Translations under genes and position numbers: made by a program
Shown: positions 9,302-20,302 of the stretch, piece by piece
Layout: every line of letters starts with the position of its first letter
Numbering within the stretch: position 1 is the stretch's first letter
Assembly: GCA_905250025.1 (NCBI GenBank)
Contig: CAJNOJ010000031.1
Location: 124,001-188,000, forward strand
From: Adineta ricciae
Taxonomy: Eukaryota; Rotifera; Eurotatoria; Adinetida; Adinetidae
DNA length: 64,000 bases
Reading direction: 5' to 3'
Notes under the pieces: generated by a model
Told to the model about the DNA's origin: nothing
Databases searched by the model: none
Seen by the model: the letters and a program-made list of their open reading frames with translations, nothing else

Positions 9302-12300
9302 TACAATCAATCAACTCTATTTTTTAAAGTCGGATATGACATTTTTTTCCCTTTTTTTTGTAAACAATAAAAAATAGACGATGGCATCAATGCAATTCAC
9401 GACGGTGAGAATAAATGAATCGAGAAAGTTCGATGTTTGATGATCAATAGACGAATATGAAATGATTTTATGAATAATCGTTTATTTCAAGTTATATTTT
9501 AGCAAATTCATCACATACGATCATTCTCTAAAGATTTGATCAGCGCCATTCTGAAATTCTCCTGACAAATCTCTCTAAAGATGCCAAAACATGACAGTGA
9601 CTTGTGACATTTCTTCATCTTCCCAGACAACCTACACAAATTGGATATCCGAGAGGTTTTTTTCGTAGTTCGACTCGTTTTCATCTTTCTAATTTTTCAT
9701 GCATGAATATATGCGAAGAATCACTATGTGTTCACGCGTATCCTCATATGCGCATTCATGTCTAGTTAGGTGCCATTTTTGATTATACGAACGTTCCTTT
9801 TCTATTTGAGATACTGAGTAAAAAAGAATTTACTAATGCATATCGGTGAAACGTCAGTAAGTTTGTATACGGCGAGGATGGAAACTGCGTGCCACACTCG
9901 ACTGACAATCTTGGCGGAAGGTGCTTTCTCCATTCTTGAAGAAACATTTTCTGTAATTGCTCTCGAGTCATTTCAGTTTTCCTATATATATATATACACA
10001 CTTATTTCTCTCGTTTGCAAATACACCGCGTTCATGTGAAATGATCACACTGGTAAGGCAAAATCAAAACAAACTGTAAACATCATCGATGATCACAGGT
10101 AAGTGTTATTCCACCCCTAAGATAACAATCATAACAGTAGTTTATTCAGTTCTCTGACCTGTGAAATTTGTTGAATCACATATTTATACGAGTTTTATTA
10201 TTAATAAGATGTTATGACATGACATAGTTCTGTAATGAGCTTCCATTACTTTCGGCGCTATTGACTTCGTTTCTAAATACTAAATCATGTATGTTGAGAT
10301 GCGCATATATAGTGAATGACAAGATTCCATTCGAGAAAGGTCATCAAATTTGATAATATTTAACCACTGGTAAACAGATGTCAATGATTCTCACAATACA
10401 CTGAGAGCACTTACATCGATACAGAACATTTTCTTCTAGTCAAAAGTACCTGTGGTGATGAGTTATTTCAATATGAAAATAAAAAACATAGAGGTTAATT
10501 TCAGTAAGTAACGACACAGAAAAGAAGTTTTAAAAATTTGCAATTCGCTCGAGAAAAATATTCGCTTTTCATATTATCATTTGCCATCGATTACCAAGAA
10601 CATTTCATCATTATCAGCTAACTTGGAATTCAGACATGAATACTCATGGGAAGTTTTCCTTCTCACTTTTTTCCTAATGAGATCCATGTTCCATATTTAA
10701 AACAATTCATCATTCGAATGTAAACCTTCAAAACTACTCCGAGTAAGTTTTTGAAAAGTGTCTGTTGTAGCCATTTTCAATATATGATTTTCTGTTGAAT
10801 CAAACAATTCACAATTGTGACACACATGTGACATTGAAAGAATCAGAAAATGGCACTTTTTAAGCTAGAAATGGAAAATATTTCACCGTATTTAAATTGT
10901 TGAGTAATGAGTACCCGAATACTAATTAGTGATATAAAGTACACCGACGCATACCTCATTTTTTTCAGATATTCACCTTGAGAAAAATCTGTCAGTCAAA
11001 ACTTGCCGGAGACTGAAATTGGAAGAAGATATCACACTCACATTTATCGACGTGGTTCCATGTCAAAATCAGATGAGTGACAAATTGAAAATTTTTTCTG
11101 ACAAAATGCTTCGTGATTCTTGAAATTGTTATAAATAGACAGTTGAGTTTCTAATTATTCTTAGTAGTTACTTCTATTTCAAGTAATACTTAAAGGAGTC
11201 TATACAAATATGAGACAACATGAATTAAGATGATGTTTATCGTTCTCTGAGCACGATGTTTTTCTCTTTTAACTGACTTAATCAATCAGGTAACACTTGC
11301 AACCAACATGTCTCGTTTTAAGCAGAGACAAGAATGGATCGATTACAATGACATAAGACTCGTATTTCAGGAACGTTGTCTCTCTATGTGCATTAGTGTC
11401 GATGATAAAGTAATTTCCAATAAGTTCTTAGCAAATAGAAATTCACAGATTTGAAAATCATGTCAATTACTAGAGTAGCCTTGTTTAGTGAACTATTGTT
11501 TTCATGTTTCTATTATTTTGTTTGCTAATCGTAAAAAAACAGAACGTTAATGCGTACGAGCACGAGAACGAATGAAAACAATTCCCGCAAGACAAGAGTA
11601 TCGTAATGAACGAGAGAGTCATTCATCCTATTGGCATTCTTTTCTACGATGAATACATTCGTTTGTCTTTTGTCATGCTCTGTATCCCATCGATTTTAGA
11701 TACTAAAGTAAGTTAATACTCGACAACAAAAAGAACGTGGGAGCACACATCCTATGAGAAGAATGATTTTTGATTAAGATAAATCTATACAGTGAAATAA
11801 GATGTATTTACTGTATATCACCGATAGTCTTGTTGTTGTTGTTTTAATCTATTTTTATCCTTCTGTGAAATGTTATTATTGCGCGTCGATTATTCTCGAT
11901 GTGTTCATCAAAAGAATGACGAATAAGATGGAGAGTAGTAATATAGTCCGAACGCGAACTGACAAGGGAGTAAGACATACAGAAGAGAAAAAGAAAATGA
12001 TCGATAGTCTAATCAGATAACATGTTTTTCAAGCATCATCTTTCTTGTTCAACGACGCCATTTTACAACTGATAATGACTATAATATATTCATATATGTT
12101 ATAGGCACTAGTAGTTTGATAATTCGATTTCCAAATGAAATCATCACGCGAAATCCTTCGGAAATCAAACGATCTTTATATAGATATGCAGTCAAATGAG
12201 AATCAATTAAATCTTTCTTTTTTTTTTCTTCATTCGAACGAGAAATAAAGAAACAAGTATTCACTTTATTAAAATAAGCACGCGCTTGTCAACAAACCTG

Positions 12301-14223
12301 TCATTTTACAATGATGCTCTTTAGCACGTTCAGTTTCAAGGGCAATAAAAAAAATGAAAGAAGATTAGATTTGAGAAACACTTTTAGTGATCAAAAGGAA
12401 GTACATTATCCCCGAAAACGTCGAACGACGTTCATCGATCACATCAAAGTGTGATAAATGTATATAAAGTCAAAATATTGACAAAACACATTACTTCCTT
12501 TTTGAAATCATCACTACCGGAGAATGTTAGGAAAGGAAAAGTTGCATGAGGGTTTCTCGTCTTACCTAGCCTCATCTATATGTGCATTTAGATTTTGATT
12601 GATAACATCTGTTGCATTACATGGTCAATGCCTTTTTTTTTCTTTCTCGCGACATATTTCTGTCTGGATGCAAAAGTAGTTTTCGAAATGTTCTTTTGTT
12701 CCTGAATTAGTGAAGTAGAAATTCATTTTTGTGTACTTAAAATTCAAGTGATTCCAACGTCGGATCGTATTAGTTGAGAAAATATTCCATATTTGTAGAC
12801 AATAATGTCATTAGAAATCGCGAAGAGAATAGAAAGAGAAAAGTCGGAAATACACGCAAGCCTTCATGGGATTCCAGGCGACTTGAATTGTTCCGTTCTA
12901 GTCGAGTCTATAGCTTGTTTATGTTTATATGTGTATTTTGGCTTAAAACCTTGAAATAGTCTTGATAGCTCAATGTCAAAAGCTTTGATGTGAAACAAAA
13001 CAACAATAGTTCATAGAGATAATCAATTCAGAAATATGAAATGAATTTCTATCTATGTAAGACGATATCTCTCTTGTTATTAATTGAGTTTCATATGAAA
13101 GACAATTCCATATGTTCTTTTTCAGTCCTATTCTCAATTTTTTGAGTACGTTCTTATTTATCACGGCAAAAGAAAAGAAGAAAAAGAAGAAGAAGAAGAA
13201 GGCTTCCATTCATTATTTTTATCTGATTAAGAAAAGAAAAGTCTTTAGTCCAATACAAGATCACGACAGTAGAGATTAGAGAAAGTCAAATCATATACGT
13301 GTCAACTGAATATTTCGTTGTTCACCGATATCTCCTTCCGCATGTTACTAATTCATTAACGATTTACGTAGTTCAGTATGATAAAGCTAGAATAGTAAGA
13401 TTCAACCCACTGACATGCTATGTCTTCTCTTCCTCTTTCTCTCTTTCTCTCTCTCTCTCTCCTTCTCTTCTCCTTCTTTCCATATGAAAATCAGTGAATA
13501 TAAAAAGGAAAAAAAGATAAACGATCTAACGAAGACAAAATGCACAACATCATCAATGTTTGCACATACATATACCAAACAAAAAAAAAAGAAGAAGAAA
13601 GATGGACGAAAGATGAGCCAAACTATGTCAGCTGTCGGCTGTAGTCTCTCGTTTTTTTCTTTCTTTCTTATGCCATCGATCTCTCGTTTTTCATGTAGAC
13701 AACAACAACAACAACCACAACAGAAATCGTTGCTGTGGAGAGGTTTTCTATCAGTGTGAAGCAAGGAATTCCTTTATGTTTCTCAATATGAACTTTCTCA
13801 CATACCGATAAGCAATTCTTGAAAGTCAGAACAATTACACGTACGCAGAAGTAGACATTAGAAACCATCTGTTCCTAGGAGGTTTTCTTCTACTTATCAG
13901 TGAATTAGAACGTCTATCTGTCTCTCTCGTCTTGTTAAAACTATTTCGGCAAAAACGTCCATGAGTATGACAAGTTGTGAATTATTGTTATAAGAAAATC
14001 TCGTTTGATTGAACATTATTTTGTGTTCAGTTCTTCAATTTCCCATACAATAAGAGTTGACATTTGCGTCTACCTTTCATGAATATGTCATTGACGTGTT
14101 CATAATAAAATAAGATAAATTAGATTAGTTGATCATATCTTTGTTAGAGATAAGAATCTGTTTTGTAGATGAAATTCTTTTTAATAAAAAAAGCAAACGT
14201 CTCACTCCTATTCACGAGTTGAA
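9302..14223. other. 4.9-kb AT-rich region with no supported gene
   Basis: Only short, non-conserved ORFs occur, with no recognisable domain, rRNA or tRNA. It contains simple repeats (ATATAT near 9985, TTTTT/GAAGAAG runs near 13170-13210, CT-rich tract near 13425-13470) and dispersed AT-rich text. It may hold the GPCR promoter, UTR exons or non-coding transcripts, but nothing specific can be supported. Confidence 0.5.
13421..13482. repeat. CT-rich microsatellite
   Basis: A pyrimidine-only tract dominated by CTCTCT/TTCTCT. It produces long overlapping low-complexity ORFs on both strands around 13402-13764, which are not genes. Confidence 0.8.
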
Positions 14224-15798
14224 ATGAATTCGACGATATCCTTATCGGATATTTCAACGACGACCATAAACAACAATGATGATATTAACGGAAGTCTTGC
14301 CGATGACTGGGAACATTATCGCGCCTATACCAAGTTCTACTATATCACAGATGAAGTCTTTCTCTATGCGAATCCAATTTTAATTATCATTGGTAAGGTA
14401 TTTTCAATTGAAGATTATTCATAGAAAAACAAGTTTTGCCCTGTTTTTGAAGGAATTCCAACGCATGCATTATCTATGATTATCTTTCTTCGTAAACGAA
14501 TGCGTCGGTACCCCGTTTCCGTCTTCATGGCAATGCTATCGCTAACTAATATTCTCATCCTTGCTGGTCCAGTTACCATGCAATGGTTGAATCACAAAGT
14601 TTTCATTGGTTTTGTTGTCACCGGGTCGCGTTTTCTCTGTGCATTTCATGTTTATATTGACTTGGTTGGCTCGTCGATAAATTCTTGGCTGATACTAATG
14701 ATTGCTGTTGAACGTTATCTATCCGTGACAAAACCATTTCTAATCCGAACGAATTTCAACCGTCAACAAGCATGGACTATTGTTTTCAGTGTTTTTCTCG
14801 TCGCTATTATAGCTCCACTCGGTCTTGCTATCGTTGCATCGAAAGTTGACGATTGTCTTCTATTCTTTTCTAAAACATATCAAATCATTGGTTCAATACA
14901 AATCTTTTTCATCTACGTTCTACCATCGATACTTATTCTAACTTTAAGTATAATCACAGTACATAAACTACGGAATCGTATACGTACACGTGGCTCAAGA
15001 CGTATTCACATAAGTGTTATGTTAATCGCTGTATCATTTTCATTCATAACGTTCACAATGCCGTATCAAGTCTGTTGGTACTGGTTATTTTCAACAGCAA
15101 TCGGCAGTGTGAAATTGAACCTGAAGGTTAATATAATCAATATTGGCTTTCGTTATATCGCATTAACAATCAGAAATTTGAATTATACATTGAACTTTTT
15201 TCTTTATTCATTAACATCGATCGTTTTTCTTAAAGAAGCATTTACAATTGCGCATTGTAACTATTTTCTAAATCAGACATTTGCTGAACGTAACCATGCA
15301 TTTCGTCGCGTGCGCCGGTTTTTATCGGAACATGGTGGCGGTGGTGGTAATGAGGATCAAGATCAACCAGATCAGCAGGAACGACAAGATCAACAGCAGC
15401 AGCAGCAACAACAACAACAGACACATCAACAAATCAATGGACTTAATCGTCAAACAGATCAACCGTATGATGAACATCATCACTTTCCGAGTTTTAAAAG
15501 GCATTTCAGTATCAAGAGAAAGAAGAGCGATCCACTCGACGCTGACCTGTCGAAAACTCTTCTAAATGGTCATTTAAACATCCATACAAGTACGACAAAT
15601 GTTTCCTATAACCTAAAACAAAACAAACCCATATCATTCGAGAAGAATGTCCAATGTAATCTAACGATTAATCAAAGAGCAGTAATACCCAACGATGCAA
15701 ATTACTTGCAAACTGATAATAACATACAACAAGCAACATCATCAAATTATTCTTCAATGTCCAATATACAAGATTTGAATATGAAAGTGCAACTGTAA
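14224..15798 (+). CDS. Class A (rhodopsin-type) GPCR, peptide-receptor-like
   Basis: Two exons (14224-14392, 14453-15798) give 504 aa. The N-terminus has several NxS/T sites and no obvious signal peptide. Seven hydrophobic helices follow. TM3 ends in the DRY variant ERY (IAVERYLSVTKP). TM6 carries TMPYQVCWYW in place of CWLP, and TM7 has NYTLNFFLYSLTS, an NPxxY variant (NFFLY). Invertebrate FMRFamide or myosuppressin-like receptors have similar TM6/TM7 variants, so a neuropeptide receptor is the best guess. The roughly 200-residue tail is long, with a GGGGGNEDQDQ stretch, a polyQ run coded by CAG/CAA, and basic Ser-rich phosphorylatable text. The intron falls after TM1 begins, in phase 1. Ligand unknown. 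Confidence 0.85.
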
Positions 15799-16532
15799 AT
15801 TGACTTTTTCCCTTCTTCTTTTTTTTTCTGTTCCGTATTTATTCTTCTTTGTGTATCGATGTTTGTGTATGTATAATTTCTTATGTTTTTCTTTTTGATA
15901 CAAAAAAAGAAGATACTAACGAGAGAAATTTGTGAGAAAAAAAGTTTTGCTCTACTTAATTGATATTACTTCTGAAATTTTCTATAGAATTGATCATGAT
16001 TTTCAAAGAATGAGCTATGAAAATACTAAATGTTTTCCAAACATATTGTTCATAACTAATTATCATATGCGTGAGAGGATCTGTCTGACGAAGGTAATTA
16101 TAATGTATTATTATTCAACAATAACTCGTAATTGAACACACATTCAATAGGAAAATAAATCCAACGTCGATTTGTATCGTATTAAGAAGAATTTGTAGAA
16201 AAAATATACAAATTTTCTTTTTGTACGCTAATTGTTTTTCACGAATTGAACTTGTACCTTCATTATTGGTCTACTTCACACAGAGTATTTTGAGAATGGA
16301 AAAACGGAATCCGTATTCAACCAGGTTGTCTTTTATTCAGTATATGAATCATATACTTATGTTCCCTCTCAAGTAACATTTTCCATCGAAACTTTCTGTA
16401 TCACGTTTCCATTCAACTTGAACTGTCATTGAGTCACCATGATTTTCTGATCCTGATTGACAAGCTTTGTCAAAGGTCATTCAAAGCGTTCGTGGTGAAT
16501 AGACTCCTTTGACAACGAATGCGCCAAGATTA
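15799..16532. other. Intergenic, 3' of the GPCR gene
   Basis: AT-rich sequence without a supported ORF. It includes the probable GPCR 3'UTR (T-rich tract just after the stop) and ends at the 8-bp target duplication of the adjacent MITE (16525-16532). Confidence 0.5.
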
Positions 16533-16551
16533 CAAGGGGGAAAAAGCAGGA

Positions 16552-16640
16552 CTTCGGACTTCAGAAGTCCAGAAGTCCAAAGAAGTCCACTGAAGTCCAA
16601 AGAAGTCCACGGAAGTCCAAAGAAGTCCAAAGAAGTACGT
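16552..16640. repeat. Subterminal (GAAGTCCAA)n array, left side of MITE
   Basis: About nine degenerate 9-mer units such as AGAAGTCCAAAGAAGTCCA. Together with the right array it can form a long imperfect hairpin, since the right-hand end is the inverse at the TIR but keeps the GAAGT units in the same reading sense. Confidence 0.8.
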
Positions 16641-16745
16641 TTTGTACTTCTTCATTTTATCACCAATATATTTTAGCTTCATACTCGAGCAAAGAAGGTG
16701 ACATCAGCGAAAGAGAGCGAAGAGAGAGAAGAACGAAGAAAAAGT

Positions 16746-16819
16746 GATCTTCGTGGGACTCAAACCCACAACTTCTGCTATCCGGGCAGATGTCATAAGC
16801 CATTTAGATTAGAAGGACC
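16746..16819 (-). tRNA. tRNA-like sequence, probably a pseudogene
   Basis: Read on the minus strand, 74 nt fold as an acceptor stem GGTCCTT/GAAGATC with one mismatch, a perfect 5-bp anticodon stem TCTGC/GCAGA around the loop CCGGATA, and a perfect T-arm GTGGG-TTTGAGT-CCCAC. The B box GGTTTGAGTCC is near consensus. The D-arm is poor and position 33 is C instead of U, so it is likely a decayed or captured tRNA. The text resembles tRNA-Arg; the formal anticodon by position is GGA (Ser). There is no encoded CCA. It lies inside the hAT-type MITE. Confidence 0.5.
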
Positions 16820-17001
16820 AACTTAATCTCTAGTTTAACTTTGTATGATTCATACAAACGCTAACAATATAGAACAAAAGTGTCTTGTTATTGGGGATAG
16901 AATTCTTATCACCTATAACATCAGATCATTTTGTTTCGTTTGTGGGATGAAATTTTTGATATAAGCCTATATAATATATACCAATTTAGTTATCATGAGA
17001 T

Positions 17002-17142
17002 GCAGAGAAGTACAAAGAAGTACGGAGAAGTCCAAGGAAGTACGAAGAAGTACAGAGCAGTCCAAGGAAGTCCAAAGAAGTCCAAAGAAGTACGAAGAAG
17101 TCCAGAGAAGTCCAAGGAAGTACAAAGAAGTACAGAAGTCTG
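17002..17142. repeat. Subterminal (GAAGTACAA/GAAGTCCAA)n array, right side of MITE
   Basis: About fifteen degenerate 9-mer units alternating GTAC and GTCC. They run into the inverted TIR at 17140-17156. Confidence 0.8.
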
Positions 17143-17156
17143 CTTTTTCCCCCTTG

Positions 17157-17542
17157 CAAGATTATCAGATCCCTGACCGTGAACGGTATAATCAGCTTCT
17201 GGATAGAATCCAAGTGTCAAATAATGTGATCCACGCCAAAAACCATCTTTGTAGAGGAAAGCAGACAATGAGCTTGGTTGAAAAATATCAACGCTCAGAT
17301 CATTTAACGTACGAAATCCTTGATAAATATAGACCTTATTTGAACGAAATGGTGCGTGCCTTTTAAGCAGGTACACCAAGAGCAAATAATTATAAAACAG
17401 AAACCACACAGACACAGAAGACTAACAACTCCACCAACAATACTGCCAATTATAATACCAGTGTTGGTGATACCTAAATAAAGTACAGAGAATCATTATG
17501 TATGGCAGTAATGTAACAAGCTCATTTTCTGTTGTTAAAACT
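17157..17542. other. Intergenic between MITE and repeat copy A
   Basis: Starts with the right-hand MITE target duplication CAAGATTA. No coding or RNA gene is supported. Confidence 0.45.
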
Positions 17543-17635
17543 ACAAGTAGCGCTCATCATTTGGATTCGCTGACCCTTTTCTGAAAGAATTATCCTAGTG
17601 CTGACCACATTCAAACACTTTGAAAGACAACTTAG

Positions 17636-17841
17636 TGTGACGAATTATGAGAGTGATTGCCTATGTCCTTCGACATGATGGTGTGTTATGTCATCTACAC
17701 ACTCATAATCGTCTCGTTTCTTTATTGAACACAACTTATATAGGGAACATCGCGCATAATATAACAAAGAGAGAGCAAGGTCAATATCTATGAACAGGTC
17801 GCATAGGTGAACTGTAGATATACACTGACCGTTACACTTAG
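17636..17841. mobile_element. Small insertion (about 200 bp) inside copy A, with an empty site in copy B
   Basis: In copy B the sequence GACAACTTAGGCGCTG is continuous. In copy A the same site is interrupted by about 200 bp and the hexamer ACTTAG is present on both sides (17630-17635 and 17836-17841). This is a direct occupied/empty site pair. The exact duplication could be 4 to 6 bp. The ends (TGTGACG... and ...CGTTACAC) form only an imperfect inverted repeat, so the superfamily is undetermined. Confidence 0.7.
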
Positions 17842-18015
17842 GCGCTGCGATTGCTACCAGTCCTCAACTGAACCATGCCACTATGGCACACACTATAGAG
17901 TGAATAGAAGACAGAGATTGTTCTTTTTCAGGGATCGAACCGATTAGCCATTTGTCAGTGAGTAATTTTCGAGAACTAACTGTGTTGACTGAAAACCACA
18001 TCCCTCAATGGCTAG

Positions 18016-18660
18016 TCGCTCGTCAACCTCCCTCTGGTCGGTCACTCACGACCAGCCATTCACCTTTTCATCTGTTGTTCTATTTTCACATTTCTCGCAT
18101 GAAAATCTTACACATTAGCCTGTCTCTTTTCTCTGCTTTCAACAAAATAATGCCTTCTCCAATATTTTCATTGAGGAATATACATTTGCCAAATCCTTTT
18201 CAAAAATCGTTGAAGCCTGATAAGGCTATTCCAAGTGTACACTTTAAGATTAATCTGGAAATTAAACGCCAAGTCGTTCGTTGGTCTCCCTCCGGTCGGC
18301 CACTCACGGCTAGGTGTTCCCATGCGTATTCATTTTACTATTTTAACTTCATTCGGACGAAGACGCGTTCCGAAAAAGAGCACATTTCGGTAAATCAATT
18401 CATAATCAAAAACTAAGAAGCTTTACATAGCTATATGATTCTCTGGAAAAGGTTTCAATCTTCTCTCCACCACGAGGAACCTTAAATAGCTGCCACCTAT
18501 GTTCGTGCAGAGCAATGATTAATTTCTGACCAAGGAGTCTTAAAACTCTATAAAAATCACAAAGTTTGTTCTTAAAAATATTATTCTGCAAATCGACGAC
18601 TAGTCGCTTGTTTGCCTTCCTCCGGCTGGCCACTCGCGGCTAGCCGTTACATGTGCATTT
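18016..18660. repeat. Three internal palindromic sub-repeats
   Basis: Three related blocks at about 18016-18062, 18268-18324 and 18598-18652 carry the motif CCTCYGGYYGGYCACTC followed by a short inverse (e.g. CTGGTCGGTCACTCACGACCAG-like), each able to form a hairpin. Spacing is about 250-330 bp. Related blocks occur in copy C (about 40205-40262 and 40550-40572). They may be recombination or processing signals of the element. Confidence 0.55.
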
Positions 18661-19853
18661 TCACTCTTCTACTTAGTCTAGAACCACTTTTGAAACTAAT
18701 TCATTCATTCTCCTCTATTCCTTCTTTAAAAGTCACCCTCTTTGTGCTACCGTGACTGTCGAAGACAACACCTGAAAAGCGAAACATTATTTTGAATGAC
18801 TGCTATCAGATGATATTCGTATAGTATAGCTGTTTATAAAAGTGTGTGATCTCATTAATACGCTGATGACTATGGAGATCCAGCGATCGGATCTCAGTCA
18901 GCTGTTACATTTTGTTCTAGATATTGCCACTTAAAACATTATCGTCTAAAAAATTGATTCTTTGTCGCAAAAACCGCGTCAGAAGGTGTTCATGAAAAAA
19001 CTAACACCGGATTCGAGATCCTCGACCTCGATTACCCTTCAGTCGACCCTTACTCGACAACGAAGAAAATTTTCATTGCTTAATTAGCTAATGAGCTAAT
19101 TAGAATTTCGAGAAACTAACCTCAGATTCAAGTTCCCCGACCTCGATTACCCTACCGGTATTCATTTTCTAACGACGATCGATCAATTTCATCGATTTTA
19201 GAAATGCTGATTTCTGATTGGATAGGACAGACAGACAGACAAACTTTAAGGTTTTTAGCACAGCATTCAAACGCTGTATAACCCTTTCTTTCAGAAAAGG
19301 GAATAAATTTTATTTTTTAGATTGTAGAACTTCTCACGCTGCGTCTTTTGGTATATACCGATTTTTAATATAAAGTAATTATAAGAAATGCGAACATCAT
19401 TCACAATGACTTTTTCGTGGCTTAAGTTTTACACAACACAAACATAATTCACATCGAAAATTTATTGCTATAGTATTAACTGAAGTAGAATCAAATAGCA
19501 TAGAAAAATAGAGCTGCGTTTTCTCTATCTTTCTGTGGAATAAGAATTTTCTTTTGACTTTTTAATAAAGAAATAAAATAGAGGCGACATTACTTTTGGA
19601 TACACCTAAGTACGTTGGGCCTGGCTGAACTGCTCGTTCCGGTCCGTGGCATTTACAATGAAAACTAACACTGGGGAAAATAGAGATTGTTTTTATATAT
19701 TCTTGGGGTAAACCGACTCATTTTGTACGCAATGCAGTTACCTGTTTTTTGCCGAGTCAAGTTTGTTTACATAAATGAATAGGCTATACTGTTTCATAGA
19801 TGTTTTGATACAATAAATATGAATGAATGTTTTTTTCCGAAGGTTTTTTCTCA

Positions 19854-19861
19854 TGACGTCA
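19854..19861. promoter_or_regulatory. CRE-type palindrome TGACGTCA
   Basis: A perfect bZIP (CREB/ATF) site TGACGTCA, 138 bp upstream of a TATA box and about 450 bp upstream of the AAA gene start. An 8-bp match can occur by chance; the placement makes it a reasonable candidate. Confidence 0.4.
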
Positions 19862-19998
19862 CGCCTTCAGCTGTCTTTTCTTTCCGTTCTGTGCACCATG
19901 TACAGAACAGAATAAACAAAGATATACATCTGGACATCACGGTATTGGCAGGTGCAAATAAACTTTACTGGGTAAAAACTATAGCCATCTTGACGGGG

Positions 19999-20006
19999 TA
20001 TATAAG
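19999..20006 (+). promoter_or_regulatory. TATA box of the AAA gene cluster
   Basis: TATATAAG in the context GGGGTATATAAGTCGG, a strong TATA element. A start about 30 bp on would lie near 20030-20035, where GGTAAAAC could act as a donor for a 5'UTR intron. Confidence 0.5.
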
Positions 20007-20302
20007 TCGGAGTTGTTTTGCTTCAAAGATAGGTAAAACAACTTTTACTTTCTATTCTTTGTAAAGTAGTTATGCACTAGTGTAAGGCAAAGATAACTTT
20101 CACGGAATTTGAGCCCACATTTTCTTCTAGCCCGACAGATATCTTAAGATACGTCGACCCGAAGAATAGTTCCAATGTTAGCTTAGGAGAGACTCAGAAT
20201 TTATTCATTTTGGGATTCGTTTCTTTTGCTAAATCTAATAGGAGTTTTTTATTTCATACGAATTTATTCCCCGATTATCACGCCCCGTTGTCATTATTTT
20301 AT

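Larger units (their letters stand above)
16533..17156. mobile_element. Non-autonomous hAT-type MITE, 624 bp
   Basis: Perfect 17-bp terminal inverted repeats CAAGGGGGAAAAAGCAG occur at both ends. They are flanked by identical 8-bp direct repeats CAAGATTA (16525-16532 and 17157-17164), the hallmark target-site length of hAT transposons. Each subterminal region is an array of degenerate GAAGTCCAA/GAAGTACAA units in opposite orientations. No transposase ORF is present; the ORFs here are translated repeats. The interior carries a tRNA-like sequence on the minus strand. Confidence 0.88.
17543..19310 (+). repeat. Dispersed repeat element, copy A (left inverted arm of the 20-kb module)
   Basis: The outer boundary ACAAGTAGCGCTCAT is shared in inverted orientation with copy B at 37810. 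The 16-mer CCCTTTTCTGAAAGAA (17574-17589) and its complement (19286-19301) lie near the two ends. Positions 18853 to about 19110 are nearly identical to the reverse complement of 37410-37666, with only about three differences. 17549-17635 plus 17836-17893 match the reverse complement of 37672-37812. Copy C (39.5-41.5 kb) matches 17.99-19.3 kb more loosely. Its internal ORFs are not conserved and no transposase or reverse transcriptase is seen, so it is non-autonomous. Confidence 0.82.
19311..20302. other. 5' region of the AAA-coiled-coil-SecA cluster
   Basis: About 1 kb without a supported gene, between repeat copy A and the AAA gene. It contains a CRE palindrome (19854-19861) and a TATA box (19999-20006). 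A short ORF at 19819-20064 overlaps both and shows no domain, so it is treated as non-coding. Acceptor-like AG sites near 20241 may end a 5'UTR intron. Confidence 0.5.

Noticed and set aside
13402..13764. Overlapping ORFs of 114-120 aa on both strands
   Set aside because: Low-complexity translation of a CT-rich microsatellite and A/T runs; no domain.
16931..17415. Several ORFs across the GAAGTCCAA array
   Set aside because: Periodic translations of the MITE subterminal repeat, open in several frames only because of the 9-bp period.
17925..17955. Possible tRNA B box (GGGATCGAACC)
   Set aside because: No complementary T stem, anticodon arm or acceptor stem around it.
17952..18416. 154-aa ORF in repeat copy A
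   Set aside because: Not conserved in copy C, no domain, low-complexity composition; treated as part of the repeat.
19819..20064. 81-aa ORF upstream of the AAA gene
   Set aside because: Overlaps the TATA box and CRE, no recognisable motif and no splice route into the AAA frame.
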